64,000 nucleotides of DNA, taken from positions 1 to 64,000 of the forward strand of contig SFHC01000001.1 of the NCBI GenBank assembly GCA_004555725.1, given 5' to 3'. The notes beneath the pieces were generated by a model. The model made no database searches, was not told the origin of the DNA, and saw nothing but the letters and a program-made list of their open reading frames with translations. The position numbers were made by a program, and so were the translations under genes. Shown here in pieces: positions 37,087 to 46,613 of the stretch (position 1 is its first letter; each line of letters begins with the position of its first letter). The stretch is from [Eubacterium] saphenum (GTDB lineage Bacteria; Bacillota; Clostridia; Peptostreptococcales; Anaerovoracaceae).

Positions 37087-37929
37087 ATGAAACGAGTGCT
37101 TTCCATTCAGGATTTATCCTATTTCGGAAAATGTTCACAGACGATTGCTGTTCCTGTGCTTTCTGCAATGGGAATCGAGGCTGTTCCCTTGCTGACGTCG
37201 GTTTTGTCGACACATACGGGAATTCCGGGGTATGCATTTCGGACCATGCGGGATTTCATCCCAGACGTAACTTCACAGTGGAAGGCTCTGGGTCTCAAGT
37301 TTGACGCGATCTATACCGGGTATCTTGGGAGCCGGGAAGATGTGCGTATGGTCGAGTCGGTCCTGGATGATTTTCTGACGCCAGAGACACTGCTGGTTGT
37401 AGATCCGGCCATGGGGGACCAGGGGAAGCTGTATCCGGGGTTTGATCAGGCTTATGTAGAAGAGAACAAGACGCTGTGCGGAAGGGCAGATCTGGTCGTT
37501 CCGAATTTGACAGAGCTGTGTTTTCTGACGGGAACGGAATATCGGGAAAACCTGGATGAAGAGGAGCTGCAGGAACGTCTGAAGATCATGGCTTCGCTCG
37601 GATGCGGGCAAGTGCTTCTGACCGGAGCTTCACTTTCAGAAGGGATGACCGGCGCTTACGGCTATGATGCTTCCGAGAATACGTTCTATGCCTGCCAGAA
37701 TGAGCATATTCCGGGGACGTACGTTGGAACAGGGGATTTATTCTCCAGTGTGCTGACCGGGGCACTAGTGCGCGGCAGAGACCTTCAGCAGTCGGCGGAG
37801 CTGGCCTGCAGTTATGTGCAGAAAACGATCCGCAGAACTGCGCAGAGCGGCGAAAATGCGTGGTACAGCATCAATTTTGAACAGACCCTTCCGGAGTTAA
37901 TCCGCATCATTGGACTGGATAATCAGTAA
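37087..37929 (+). CDS. Pyridoxamine kinase (PdxY-type)
   Basis: A 280-residue ribokinase-like enzyme. It opens with RVLSIQDLSYFGKCS, the PdxY/PdxK-like N-terminus, and has VVDPAMGDQGKLY, NLTELCFLTG and the ATP and anion-hole region PGTYVGTGDLFSSVLTGAL with the catalytic Asp. It phosphorylates pyridoxal or pyridoxamine. The ATG at 37087 follows AGAAGGGCTGAAATA. Its last 33 nt overlap the 3' end of the convergent thiN gene. Confidence 0.87.
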   Translation: MKRVLSIQDLSYFGKCSQTIAVPVLSAMGIEAVPLLTSVLSTHTGIPGYAFRTMRDFIPDVTSQWKALGLKFDAIYTGYLGSREDVRMVESVLDDFLTPETLLVVDPAMGDQGKLYPGFDQAYVEENKTLCGRADLVVPNLTELCFLTGTEYRENLDEEELQERLKIMASLGCGQVLLTGASLSEGMTGAYGYDASENTFYACQNEHIPGTYVGTGDLFSSVLTGALVRGRDLQQSAELACSYVQKTIRRTAQSGENAWYSINFEQTLPELIRIIGLDNQ

Positions 37930-38562
37930 CCGCCCTGACTTGTGTGTGATCACAGCCTCTTCACATCCCTCTTCAATCTCATTGCTGACGCCGCGAGTTG
38001 TCTCATTGGACAAAGTGTAATCATCAAGGAGATACTTGACGCCGCGAAGCGTGATGCCGGAGACTTCCCTTCCGTATGCGATGATGCTGATATATTTAAA
38101 CCCGTGCCGGCTCACGCGGACCGTCCCGGGATCAGAGAGGAACACGCGATTCCAGCCGTCCAGAATTTCAATATGCGGAATCTTTCCGGTATACGCGGCG
38201 AGCATGCCGATGTTTCCCATCGTGTGATCGAAGCGTCCGCCGAGTCCTCCCAGAATCGTAATATCCGTGCAGCCGTCCTCAATCGCCAGATCGATGGCTG
38301 CCTCGCTGTCGGTCATGTTTTTTCTGCACGGAAGTTTGATCAGATCCGGAACGTCAGGCTGATCGGCGGAATCATAATCGCCGATGTAGCGGGATGGATG
38401 GAGACCAAGTGCATCGGACGCGCGGATGCCGCCGTCTGCGCAGATAATTTCATCGTAGTCTGCGTTCTTTACGTGAATATGCGGGATTCCTTCAACGCGC
38501 GCCGTGATGACCAGCGCTCTTTTTCTGTTTCTGTCGTCATAAAGCATTTTCGTTCTCTTCAT
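37897..38562 (-). CDS. thiN: Thiamine pyrophosphokinase
   Basis: A 221-residue enzyme that makes thiamine pyrophosphate from thiamine and ATP. It has the family sequence ICADGGIRASDALGLHPSRYIGDYDS, KNMTDSEAAIDLAI, and GGLGGRFDHTMGNIGML, followed by the C-terminal ligand domain. The start is uncertain: the Met at 38562 has AAAGG too close, while an in-frame Met at 38547 has only a weak GAAGAG site. The gene converges on the pyridoxamine kinase gene and overlaps it by 33 nt. Confidence 0.92.
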   Translation of the reverse strand: MKRTKMLYDDRNRKRALVITARVEGIPHIHVKNADYDEIICADGGIRASDALGLHPSRYIGDYDSADQPDVPDLIKLPCRKNMTDSEAAIDLAIEDGCTDITILGGLGGRFDHTMGNIGMLAAYTGKIPHIEILDGWNRVFLSDPGTVRVSRHGFKYISIIAYGREVSGITLRGVKYLLDDYTLSNETTRGVSNEIEEGCEEAVITHKSGRLLIIQSNDAD

Positions 38563-38617
38563 CCTTTCATTTCCGTGGTATAATACCCCTTAACTGTCTG
38601 TGTGAGGAAGGAGTAAT

Positions 38618-39466
38618 GTGAGTTTTATGCAGTATAAACATCGTATCGTGACGGAATCCAACCGTCTGATAAAAAATATCTCTCAGAATGAACTGAAAGG
38701 CTGTTTCGCAGCTGCGGCGCTGACGGTGTTTCTGTATTTTCTGCTGACTTCGCAGGTGCGTCAGTTCTTTGTTTTGTTTGTTTCTATCGGGCAGCAGACG
38801 CTGAGCGGAAGTGCGCTTGGCCCGTATGCAAAACTGTTCCCGTCCGGAATCAAAGTATCAACGCTGGCGTCGTCATACAGTCTGCTGACAAGCGGTGCAT
38901 TTGTGTCTGGACTGTGCGGATTCTATCTTCCGCTGTTTCGGAAAAAACAGGCGGATCCGGTTATGATATTCAGCGGGTTTGAGACGCCGATGCGCTATAT
39001 TAAATCCATTGAGATCGCGATTGTCCGCGAACTTCTGACTGCTGCCGGACTGATGGTATTCATCGTTCCGGGCATCATCGTTCTGATCCGGACGAGCCAG
39101 GCTAATTACCTGCTGATGGATGATCCGTCTAAATCCGGTATGCAGTGCATCCGTGAGAGCTGGAATCTGATGCGCGGAAATTCCATGCGCTATTTCAGCC
39201 TTGCGCTCTCTTATTTGCCCTGGATGCTGGCTGCAGCGATTCCATATGGAGCGCTGGTGTTTTATGCGCCGAAAAATCATGTTCTGCTGTTTGCTCTTAC
39301 GACAGCATGCTACATTCCGATTTCCATTGCGCTTGCCTATGTTCTGACCGGAGCGACAGCCTTCTTTGACCTTTTGACCGGGCATCTGATCGTGGACCGG
39401 GCAGACCGCAGCGTCTGGCCGGAGAATTCCGGAACGCCGGAAAGCAGGAACGGACAGACGTTCTAG
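38618..39466 (+). CDS. DUF975-family membrane protein
   Basis: A 282-residue protein with about 6 hydrophobic segments. The central LREL-SWNLMRGN-like region (CIRESWNLMRGNSMRYFSL) and the long initial membrane pair fit the DUF975 family of unknown function, common in Firmicutes. A TATAAT-like box lies at 38579-38584 and AAGGAG before the start. GTG at 38618 is chosen; an ATG at 38627 is possible. Its end overlaps the end of the convergent rluA-type gene by 4 nt. Confidence 0.7.
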   Translation: MSFMQYKHRIVTESNRLIKNISQNELKGCFAAAALTVFLYFLLTSQVRQFFVLFVSIGQQTLSGSALGPYAKLFPSGIKVSTLASSYSLLTSGAFVSGLCGFYLPLFRKKQADPVMIFSGFETPMRYIKSIEIAIVRELLTAAGLMVFIVPGIIVLIRTSQANYLLMDDPSKSGMQCIRESWNLMRGNSMRYFSLALSYLPWMLAAAIPYGALVFYAPKNHVLLFALTTACYIPISIALAYVLTGATAFFDLLTGHLIVDRADRSVWPENSGTPESRNGQTF

Positions 39467-40428
39467 AGGAAGATCTGCCTTTTGGATTCCAGACGGAGCT
39501 GCTTCAGAAGCTGGTCCATGTCATCCGGAAGCGGAGCCTCGACGGTGATGATGCGGTCTTCTGCGGGATGGCGGAATTCCAGTCGCCTGGCGTGAAGCGC
39601 CTGGCGCGGAAACCGATCCTGCAGGTCGCCTCCGTACAGGGGATCGCCGGTGATCGGGTGTCCGATGGAGGACAGATGGACGCGGATCTGGTGTGTGCGT
39701 CCGGTCAGCAGGTTGAGTTCCACCAGTGTGTGGCCGGAGTTCTCATATTTTCCGTCGATTTTTGCGCCGTCAGACGGAGCAGGGATGCGTTCCAGCACCT
39801 TGACTTTGGTGATGCTGTCGCGTCCTCCTTCCATGACTGCGCGGCTTGGTTTATCGGGGTCCGGCATGCCGATGGGACGGTCGATGGTGAAGGCGTCCTC
39901 TTCAATGATGCCGGATACGATTGCGCAGTACGTCTTATGCAGGCGGTTTTTCTGCATCTGCCGGATCAGCTCATCCTGCGCGTGGGAGTTCTTTCCGACG
40001 ATCAGAAGACCGGTGGTGTCCATGTCCAGCCGATTGACAAAGCGGATTTTCCAGCTCTCATGGTGATCGTCCATATATTTCATGATCCCGTTTGCCATCG
40101 TATGGTTGGGATGGCCTTTTGTAGGGTGCACGGTATATCCTGCCGGCTTGTCGATGATCAGAAGGTCCTGATCTTCATAGATCACCTGAAACGGAATGTC
40201 CTCAGGCGGAAAACCGCTCCTCTCTTCCGGAAGGACGGCGCGGATCACATCGCCTTCCTTTGGTTTCATCCATCCTTCCAGCACCTTTCCGTTCAGAAAG
40301 ACCAGGTGCTGCGCCCGCATTTTTGCGAGGAGACGGGAGGAAAAGTCCAGATTTTTCTTCAGCATTCTCCGGATGCCCATTCCCTCGTCTTCTTTTTTGA
40401 TTGTAAATGTAAATTCTCTTCTTCCCAT
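39463..40428 (-). CDS. RluA-family pseudouridine synthase
   Basis: A 321-residue RNA pseudouridine synthase. An S4-like N-terminal domain is followed by the catalytic domain with DLLIIDKPAGYTVHP, RFVNRLDMDTTGLL (catalytic Asp in RLD), LLTGRTHQIRVHL and LYGG. It probably acts on 23S rRNA or tRNA; the exact site cannot be read. The start at 40428 lies next to AGGAAATAC, 7 nt after the stop of nadK, so the two form a leftward operon. Confidence 0.88.
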   Translation of the reverse strand: MGRREFTFTIKKEDEGMGIRRMLKKNLDFSSRLLAKMRAQHLVFLNGKVLEGWMKPKEGDVIRAVLPEERSGFPPEDIPFQVIYEDQDLLIIDKPAGYTVHPTKGHPNHTMANGIMKYMDDHHESWKIRFVNRLDMDTTGLLIVGKNSHAQDELIRQMQKNRLHKTYCAIVSGIIEEDAFTIDRPIGMPDPDKPSRAVMEGGRDSITKVKVLERIPAPSDGAKIDGKYENSGHTLVELNLLTGRTHQIRVHLSSIGHPITGDPLYGGDLQDRFPRQALHARRLEFRHPAEDRIITVEAPLPDDMDQLLKQLRLESKRQIFL

Positions 40429-40435
40429 GTATTTC

Positions 40436-41260
40436 CTATTCCTCATCATCATTGTTGCCGAGGAATTTTTCTTTGACTTTTTTCCAGAAGTCAAAATCCC
40501 TTGATTTAAGCATATGCAGCGTTGTTGAGCTGTAACCGATCATGATGGTGTCGACGTCATTGTATTCTCTCGTGAATCCGTCTGTCTGCATGCGGATATA
40601 TCCATCCTGCCGTTCCGGGCGGATAAACAGGTATTTATCCGCAGGAAGAAGCAGGCTGGACGTAAAGGAGCGGTAGGCGTTGGTGTTCATCGGCGCGATC
40701 GGTGTGACCTGAAGAACTTCCAGGCTCGGATCCACGAGTCCTCCTCCCAGGGAGTAATTATATGCGGTGCTGCCCGCCGGTGTGGAGAGCAGGATTCCGT
40801 CGCCGCTGAAATGCTCTATAAAGTTCTGACCGATCGCAATGCTCAGGTGAACGGTGCATCCGACATCACCTTTGACGATCATCTCATTCAGGCCGTACCA
40901 CTTGCTGATGGCTCCGCCGTGGCGGATTGTCGCTTTCAGGGTGCGCAGGTTCTGGATATAGAAATTTCCCTTTTTATAGTTCTCGATCATCTCATCGATG
41001 TTATATGGGCTGGTATCCTGGAAGAACCCGAGGTGGCCGGTATTGATTCCGGCAATCGGCGCGGTCGGGAAATCCAGTTCATGAACCAGATGCAGAAGTG
41101 TTCCGTCGCCGCCGATGCAGAAGATCAGCGAGGTGTCGCTGTCCAGTTCCGGAACTACCTGGAAACCTGCCCGCTGCAGTTTTTCTTCCAGGATCGTTTT
41201 CAGATCTAAAGAAACCTGCAGCGGATTGCTGTATATAAATACTTTCTCTTTCTTGTACAT
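40436..41260 (-). CDS. nadK: NAD kinase
   Basis: A 274-residue enzyme making NADP from NAD and ATP or polyphosphate. It has the hallmark GGDGTLLHLVHE, GINTGHLGFFQD, and GDGILLSTPAGSTAYNYSLGG in the usual order. It lies 34 nt after pepF in the leftward direction and 7 nt before the rluA-type gene. The ribosome site is weak (GGTGA). Confidence 0.95.
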   Translation of the reverse strand: MYKKEKVFIYSNPLQVSLDLKTILEEKLQRAGFQVVPELDSDTSLIFCIGGDGTLLHLVHELDFPTAPIAGINTGHLGFFQDTSPYNIDEMIENYKKGNFYIQNLRTLKATIRHGGAISKWYGLNEMIVKGDVGCTVHLSIAIGQNFIEHFSGDGILLSTPAGSTAYNYSLGGGLVDPSLEVLQVTPIAPMNTNAYRSFTSSLLLPADKYLFIRPERQDGYIRMQTDGFTREYNDVDTIMIGYSSTTLHMLKSRDFDFWKKVKEKFLGNNDDEE

Positions 41261-41294
41261 TAGAATTCACCGTATCAGAAATCGCTGCTGTCTG

Positions 41295-43094
41295 TTATTT
41301 CTCCATAAGCTCGCGGAATTCATCGACAAGGCCGCTGAATACATTCATCGCGCGGTCAACAGGCTCTCTTGAAGACATGTCTACGCCGGCGATCTTCAGA
41401 AGTTCTACCGGGTAGTCGCTGCTGCCGAGAGACAGGAATTTCAGATAATCATTCCGCTCTTTTTCTCCTCCGTTCAGGATGCGGTCCGCAATGGCGTTCG
41501 CTGCGGAATACCCCGTCGCGTACTGATAAACGTAGAAGCTGTTATAGAAATGCGGGATCCGTGCCCATTCATACTGAATATAGTCATCGTGAGACAGTGC
41601 AGGGCCAAAGTATTCTGTGTTCAGCTGATCGTAAGTCTGATTCATCCATTCCGCTGTCAGTCCGCCGCCGTTTTCCACATATTCATGCGTCTTTTTTTCA
41701 AACTCCGCGAACATAGTCTGACGGAACAGGGTGCCCTTGAATGCATCCAGATACATGTTCAGGATGTACTTCTTCATGTCCGGATCTTTTTCTGTTTTCA
41801 GAAGGTGTTTCATGAGCAGCGTTTCATTTACCGTGGACGCGACTTCTGCAGTGAAAATGGAATGGCCGCCGTAGGTGTACGGCTGCGTCCTGCGGGTCAG
41901 CCAGGAATTCATAGAATGTCCCATCTCATGAACCAGGGTGAACACATCGTCCAGTGTGGAGTCAAAGTTCATCAGAACATATGGGTCGCTGTCGTATGAT
42001 CCGAAACTGTATGCTCCGCTCGTCTTTCCCTCGTTCTCGTATACATCGATCCAGCGGCTGTCGATACCCTTCTGGAACTGCTGGAGGTACGCGTCTCCTA
42101 AAGGCGCAAGCCCTTCCTTGCCGATTTCCACGGCCTGCTGGAAGCTGAGCGTTTTCTTCGGGAGGTTCACGAGCGGTACGTAGATATCGTACATCTTAAG
42201 TTCATCCACACCGAGGAGCTTCTTTCTCAGCGCTGCATATTCATGCATCTTCGGGAGTGTCTCACGGACAGAATCAATCAGGTTGTCATAAACAGATTCT
42301 GGAATTTTTCCGCCGGAAAACGCAGCCGCGCGTGCGGACGGGTAGTGACGCAGCCGGGCAGAGATCACATCGGTCTTGACGTTGGCGCTGTAGTTGGCGG
42401 AAATCGTGTTGATCAGGCCCTTATAGGCTTCGTAGCAGTGCGTGTACGCATCTTTTCTGACTTCGCGGTTCTGAGAACGCATGAATGTGATGTAATTACC
42501 GTGCGTGAGCTCGGTCTTCTTTCCCTCTTCATCCGTGACTTCGCCGAATTTCATGTCGGCATCATTCAGCATTGTGAAGATCTGATCTGGCGCGCTGAGT
42601 GCTTCTCCCAGCTGAGCCAGAATGTTTTCCTCTTCCGGGGACAAAACGTGATCTCTCTGACGCATGGCAGATTCAAGGAGATGACGGTACGGCTGAAGAC
42701 GCGGCTCCTCAGAAATGAATCCGTTCAGTTTGTCCTCCGGGATTCGGATGAGCTCCGGCATGACAAAACTTGTCAGCGAAGACACCTGACTGATGGCAGA
42801 TGCCGCCTTGCTGTACAGTTCCTGCTGCTGCGGGATGCGGTTGTCCTCATCCAGTTTCATGCGGGCGTAGACAAACGCGCGCTCCAGCTTCTGCTCCAGC
42901 CGGTCGCTTTCTGTCAGCGCGTCTGCGAGGACAGAGGCGCTCTCAGACAGTCTTCCCCTGTACTTTCCGTACTCCTCTGCTGCCTTGACGGAAGCATTTA
43001 AATCGGCCTCCGCGGACGCGTTGTCCGGGTACATTTTCTCGATGTTCCATTTATCCTTTTCAGGAATTTCTGTTCTGTTTTTTCTCTTGCTCAT
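41295..43094 (-). CDS. pepF: Oligoendopeptidase F (M3 metallopeptidase)
   Basis: A 599-residue cytoplasmic zinc peptidase that degrades short peptides. It has the M3 zinc motif HEMGHS with the third ligand Glu downstream, and the family N-terminal helical domain. It is of normal PepF length. The start at 43094 follows AAAGGAC; in-frame codons further upstream lack a ribosome site. First gene of the leftward pepF-nadK-rluA unit. Confidence 0.93.
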   Translation of the reverse strand: MSKRKNRTEIPEKDKWNIEKMYPDNASAEADLNASVKAAEEYGKYRGRLSESASVLADALTESDRLEQKLERAFVYARMKLDEDNRIPQQQELYSKAASAISQVSSLTSFVMPELIRIPEDKLNGFISEEPRLQPYRHLLESAMRQRDHVLSPEEENILAQLGEALSAPDQIFTMLNDADMKFGEVTDEEGKKTELTHGNYITFMRSQNREVRKDAYTHCYEAYKGLINTISANYSANVKTDVISARLRHYPSARAAAFSGGKIPESVYDNLIDSVRETLPKMHEYAALRKKLLGVDELKMYDIYVPLVNLPKKTLSFQQAVEIGKEGLAPLGDAYLQQFQKGIDSRWIDVYENEGKTSGAYSFGSYDSDPYVLMNFDSTLDDVFTLVHEMGHSMNSWLTRRTQPYTYGGHSIFTAEVASTVNETLLMKHLLKTEKDPDMKKYILNMYLDAFKGTLFRQTMFAEFEKKTHEYVENGGGLTAEWMNQTYDQLNTEYFGPALSHDDYIQYEWARIPHFYNSFYVYQYATGYSAANAIADRILNGGEKERNDYLKFLSLGSSDYPVELLKIAGVDMSSREPVDRAMNVFSGLVDEFRELMEK

Positions 43095-43280
43095 GTAATT
43101 TTTGTCCTTTCTGCGCATTCCTTCTGCGCGTGTTCCGCAGGCAGAGACATAATGCTGAAATGCCGCGGCGTATATGAATTCCTCCCAAGTCCGGAGGTGT
43201 GTTTTTATGTGGATATACAACCAATATTCTATACTAACGGGCGTACAGATTCAATTCTAACACAGAAATGCGGGGGGATA

Positions 43281-43309
43281 TTTTCATTTCCGCGTGCCTG
43301 CTGTATAAT
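43281..43309 (+). promoter_or_regulatory. murI promoter
   Basis: TTTTCA (43281-43286), a 17-bp spacer and TATAAT (43304-43309). The predicted start is about 45 nt before murI. Confidence 0.55.
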
Positions 43310-43360
43310 ATAGCAATATGGGTTTTCAGCCTGAAAAGAAGCAAAGGGGCAGATAGATTG

Positions 43361-44173
43361 ATGGATAACAGAAGCATTGGTATTTTTGATTCAGGAATCG
43401 GCGGGCTGACGAGCACCGCGTATATCATGGAAGAATTACCGAAAGAACGAATTGTGTTTTTCGGGGATACGGCCAGGACGCCGTACGGATCTAAATCGCC
43501 GGAAAAGATTCGGCAGTTTTCGATGCAGATCGGGCAGTTTATGGCGGATAATCATGTAAAGATGATGGTCATTGCCTGCAACACGATCTCTGCGACTGCG
43601 CTGAATGACCTGCGGGAAAAGTTCCCTGATATTCCGATTATCGGTGTGATTTCACCGACGGCCAGGGTAATTGCCAACCAGTGCTCGCCGGACGATCATA
43701 TCGGAATCATGGCCACCAGAGCCACCGTCAAGAGCGGGGTTTATGTGCAGAAGATCCGGGAAAAGAATCCTTCGCTCAGGCATATTTACCAGAAGGAATG
43801 CCAGGCGATTGTGCCGCTCGTGGAAGAGGGCATCACCGGACGCGTCATGGATGAGCTGCTGCGTTATTATCTGGACGATTTTATCGAGGAGAACCGTCTG
43901 GACACGCTGGTTCTGGGGTGTACGCATTTTCCGATTGTTGCGGAGAACATACACCGTTTGTATCCGGATTTGCGCCTGATCAGTTCATCACGGGAAATTG
44001 CGACTGCGGTGAGCATTGAGCTGAAAAACAGGAATCTTGAGGCGGATGAGAAGACTGGCGAGAATGTATTCTACGCGAGTGACATCTCGGACAGTTTTGT
44101 GAATATGATTCAGCTTATTCTGGGCGAGGACCGGGAGAAACTGAATATCCAGTTCAAGAACCTGGACTTGTAA
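43361..44173 (+). CDS. murI: Glutamate racemase
   Basis: A 270-residue cofactor-independent racemase making D-glutamate for peptidoglycan. It has IFDSGIGGLT at the N-terminus, GDTARTPYG, the two catalytic Cys motifs ACNT and GCTH, and the usual length. The start at 43361 is chosen by homology to the family N-terminus (NRSIGIFDSG) and an AAAGGGG site upstream. It is followed by an acidic protein of unknown function. Confidence 0.95.
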   Translation: MDNRSIGIFDSGIGGLTSTAYIMEELPKERIVFFGDTARTPYGSKSPEKIRQFSMQIGQFMADNHVKMMVIACNTISATALNDLREKFPDIPIIGVISPTARVIANQCSPDDHIGIMATRATVKSGVYVQKIREKNPSLRHIYQKECQAIVPLVEEGITGRVMDELLRYYLDDFIEENRLDTLVLGCTHFPIVAENIHRLYPDLRLISSSREIATAVSIELKNRNLEADEKTGENVFYASDISDSFVNMIQLILGEDREKLNIQFKNLDL

Positions 44174-44242
44174 ACGGAAGCTTTGCGGGTAGCTCGGCAC
44201 TTCTATAAACACCCGCTGCAAGAAATCATGGGAGGAAAAAGA

Positions 44243-44788
44243 ATGGACAAGGAAGCGCTTTACGATCTGCTGGACATGGAATCTGGTGAGGATTTCCAGT
44301 ATTTTGAGAATATGGCAGAACTTCTGGAATCCGATGAGGACATCGATGAGGATGTCCTCTATGAACTGCTGGAAGATATTGATTTAGAAGCATTCGCTGA
44401 GCTTGCGGAGAACTATTTTGACCAGCTTGAAGAGGCCGTTCCGGATGAGGAAACGGAGTTTTACACGTTGGTGGAGAATATCAAGCGGATCATCAGCGGA
44501 CTTGCAGTTGATGCGTCGGCAGAAGATGATTCCTCAAGCCGCAGCGATATGCTTGTCCGTCTGGCCTCAGAGATCGTGAAATTCAGGTCCTGGTACAACG
44601 AAACAGAGAATGTAGAATGTGAAAACACCGATACCGGGGATACGCAGATGCTTCCGGTGCGGGATGCGCTGATCCTGGACCGCGCTGAAAAACTCGGAGG
44701 CCCTGCATATCAGCTGAATTTTGACCGCGCGGCGGAGTACGACCTGGATGACTATGTCATGACGTTCACAGATATGACCGGCAGGTAG
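44243..44788 (+). CDS. Acidic protein of unknown function
   Basis: A 181-residue protein I do not recognise. It is very acidic, with runs such as DIDEDVLYELLEDIDLEAF, mainly predicted helical, and has no signal peptide, membrane segment or Cys cluster. GGAGG lies directly before the ATG at 44243 and the composition matches its neighbours, so it is a real gene. It sits between murI and an M16 peptidase, 36 nt before the latter. The acidic helical repeats could be a protein-protein adaptor, but nothing shows a partner. Confidence 0.75.
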   Translation: MDKEALYDLLDMESGEDFQYFENMAELLESDEDIDEDVLYELLEDIDLEAFAELAENYFDQLEEAVPDEETEFYTLVENIKRIISGLAVDASAEDDSSSRSDMLVRLASEIVKFRSWYNETENVECENTDTGDTQMLPVRDALILDRAEKLGGPAYQLNFDRAAEYDLDDYVMTFTDMTGR

Positions 44789-44824
44789 GAAAGAGAAGAA
44801 CAGAAAGAAGGAGAAGCGGAAAAT

Positions 44825-46099
44825 ATGATCACAACCAGAAAATTATCAAATGGCATCAGCGTTATTATGGAGCGTATGCCGCAGGTGCAGTCCGCGGCGA
44901 TCGGGTTCTGGGTCAGAACCGGAGCTGTGGATGAAACGGCTGAACATGCCGGTATTTCACATTTTGTCGAGCATATGATGTTTAAGGGAACTCCGTCCCG
45001 CGATGCCAGGAAGATCGCTTCCGATATTGATAAACTCGGCGGGCAGATGAATGCGTTCACCGGTAAAGAAGCGACCTGCTACTACGTGAAATCGCTGTCT
45101 TCCAGTCTGTATAAGGCGGCGGACGTCCTGGTGGATATGATCGAGCATTCGCTTTTTGATGATAATGAGATGAACCGGGAGCGCAAGGTTATCGAAGAAG
45201 AAATCAAGATGGACCAGGACGCGCCAGATGATTATGCGCACGACAAGCTGATTGAGGAGATGTTTCAGGGTGAGCCGCTCGGAAAATCGATCACAGGAGA
45301 TGCAGAGTCTTTAGAGACGATCAATCATGACGTGATGGATCAGTATGTCAGAGAACAGTATGTCCGCGAGGCAATTGTGGTTTCGGCTGCCGGAAGTTTT
45401 GATCCGGATGAGCTGTGCGGCTATCTAGAACACTGCTTTATGAATAGAGGGCAGAGTAAGCCGGAAAGACAGAAGACAGAGCCGCACTATGCGCCGCGGT
45501 ATTTCTCCCAGAAGAAGGATATTCAGCAGACGCATATCTGTCTGGGAACCAAGGGAATTACGCTGAACGATCCGCACTCTTATGCGTTTCAGATTCTCAG
45601 TAATGCGTTTGGAGGCGGCATGAGCAGCCGGCTGTTTCAGAACATCCGCGAGCAGAAGGGACTGGCGTATTCGGTATTTTCTAATATGGGGACGTTCAGC
45701 CAAGACGGCTATTTTGAGATTTACGCCGGTGTCGCGCATGACCGCGTGGAGCAGGCGGTTGAGGGAATCCGCGAAGAAATCGAACGTCTGAAAACGGAGC
45801 CGATTACGCAGGAAGAGCTGGATTCTTCCAGAGAACAGATGAAATCCTCATATGTGTTCAGCCAGGAGAATCCTACCGCGAGAATGGTTGTCAATGGAAA
45901 GAATAAGCTGCTTCTGGATCGCGTGTTCCTGCCGGAAGAGGTGATGGACAGCTATAACCGGGTTACCCTTGCGGATATTGAAGAGGTCAGGAAGCTGATG
46001 GGCGATTTCTCGTCCTATTCTGCTTCTGTCGTCAGCGGAAGAGATATTGATGCAGAGATGCTGATGAAGCAGTGCGGGCAGACGCAGAATGAGCAGTAA
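44825..46099 (+). CDS. M16-family zinc metallopeptidase (pitrilysin-like)
   Basis: A 424-residue single-chain M16B peptidase. The inverted zinc motif H-x-x-E-H is in HFVEHMMFKGT, with the downstream Glu in a NRERKVIEEEIKM segment. The C-terminal half has the companion fold with GGGMSSRLFQNIREQKGLAYS. Such peptidases are cytoplasmic and cleave unfolded peptides or mature small modified peptides. It lies 36 nt after the acidic unknown protein and just before dut. Confidence 0.9.
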   Translation: MITTRKLSNGISVIMERMPQVQSAAIGFWVRTGAVDETAEHAGISHFVEHMMFKGTPSRDARKIASDIDKLGGQMNAFTGKEATCYYVKSLSSSLYKAADVLVDMIEHSLFDDNEMNRERKVIEEEIKMDQDAPDDYAHDKLIEEMFQGEPLGKSITGDAESLETINHDVMDQYVREQYVREAIVVSAAGSFDPDELCGYLEHCFMNRGQSKPERQKTEPHYAPRYFSQKKDIQQTHICLGTKGITLNDPHSYAFQILSNAFGGGMSSRLFQNIREQKGLAYSVFSNMGTFSQDGYFEIYAGVAHDRVEQAVEGIREEIERLKTEPITQEELDSSREQMKSSYVFSQENPTARMVVNGKNKLLLDRVFLPEEVMDSYNRVTLADIEEVRKLMGDFSSYSASVVSGRDIDAEMLMKQCGQTQNEQ

Positions 46100-46130
46100 C
46101 AGCAGTAAACAGAGAAGGAATGCGAATACA

Positions 46131-46559
46131 ATGGAAATGAATATTATCAGCAAGAGCGGAAGAATGCCGGAATATAAGACGAGCGGAGCTTCAGGGTTTG
46201 ATATCCAGGCATACCTGGATGAGCCGGTTGTACTGAAACCGAGTGAGCGCCGCCTTGTTCCGACCGGACTGTTTTTTGAAATTCCGGAAGGTTACGAGGC
46301 GCAGGTGAGAGCCAGAAGCGGGCTTGCGATCAAGCACGGCATCGGTCTGGTCAATGCGATCGGAACAATCGACAGCGATTACAGGGGCGAGGTTAAGGTT
46401 CCGCTGATCAATTTCAGCGATGAGGAGTTCACGGTCCGGGACGGCGAGCGGATCGCGCAGGTTGTGATCATGCCGGTCGTGCGTGTGGATCTTCAGCTGA
46501 AAGAGGAGCTCAGCGATACGGAGCGCGGCGAAGGCGGATTCGGGCATACCGGTGTATAG
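46131..46559 (+). CDS. dut: dUTP diphosphatase
   Basis: A 142-residue trimeric dUTPase. The five conserved motifs are visible: SGFDIQAY near the N-terminus, RARSGLAIKHGI, GTIDSDYRGEV, GERIAQVVI and the C-terminal RGEGGFGHTG. It hydrolyses dUTP to dUMP, keeping uracil out of DNA. The ATG at 46131 follows AAGGAATGCGAATACA; an earlier in-frame start at 46089 would overlap the peptidase gene. Confidence 0.95.
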   Translation: MEMNIISKSGRMPEYKTSGASGFDIQAYLDEPVVLKPSERRLVPTGLFFEIPEGYEAQVRARSGLAIKHGIGLVNAIGTIDSDYRGEVKVPLINFSDEEFTVRDGERIAQVVIMPVVRVDLQLKEELSDTERGEGGFGHTGV

Positions 46560-46613
46560 TCTGTCCGGCTGATTCCTTGCGCAGTTTGCCTTTGTCAAAA
46601 AGGAGGGGCGGAG

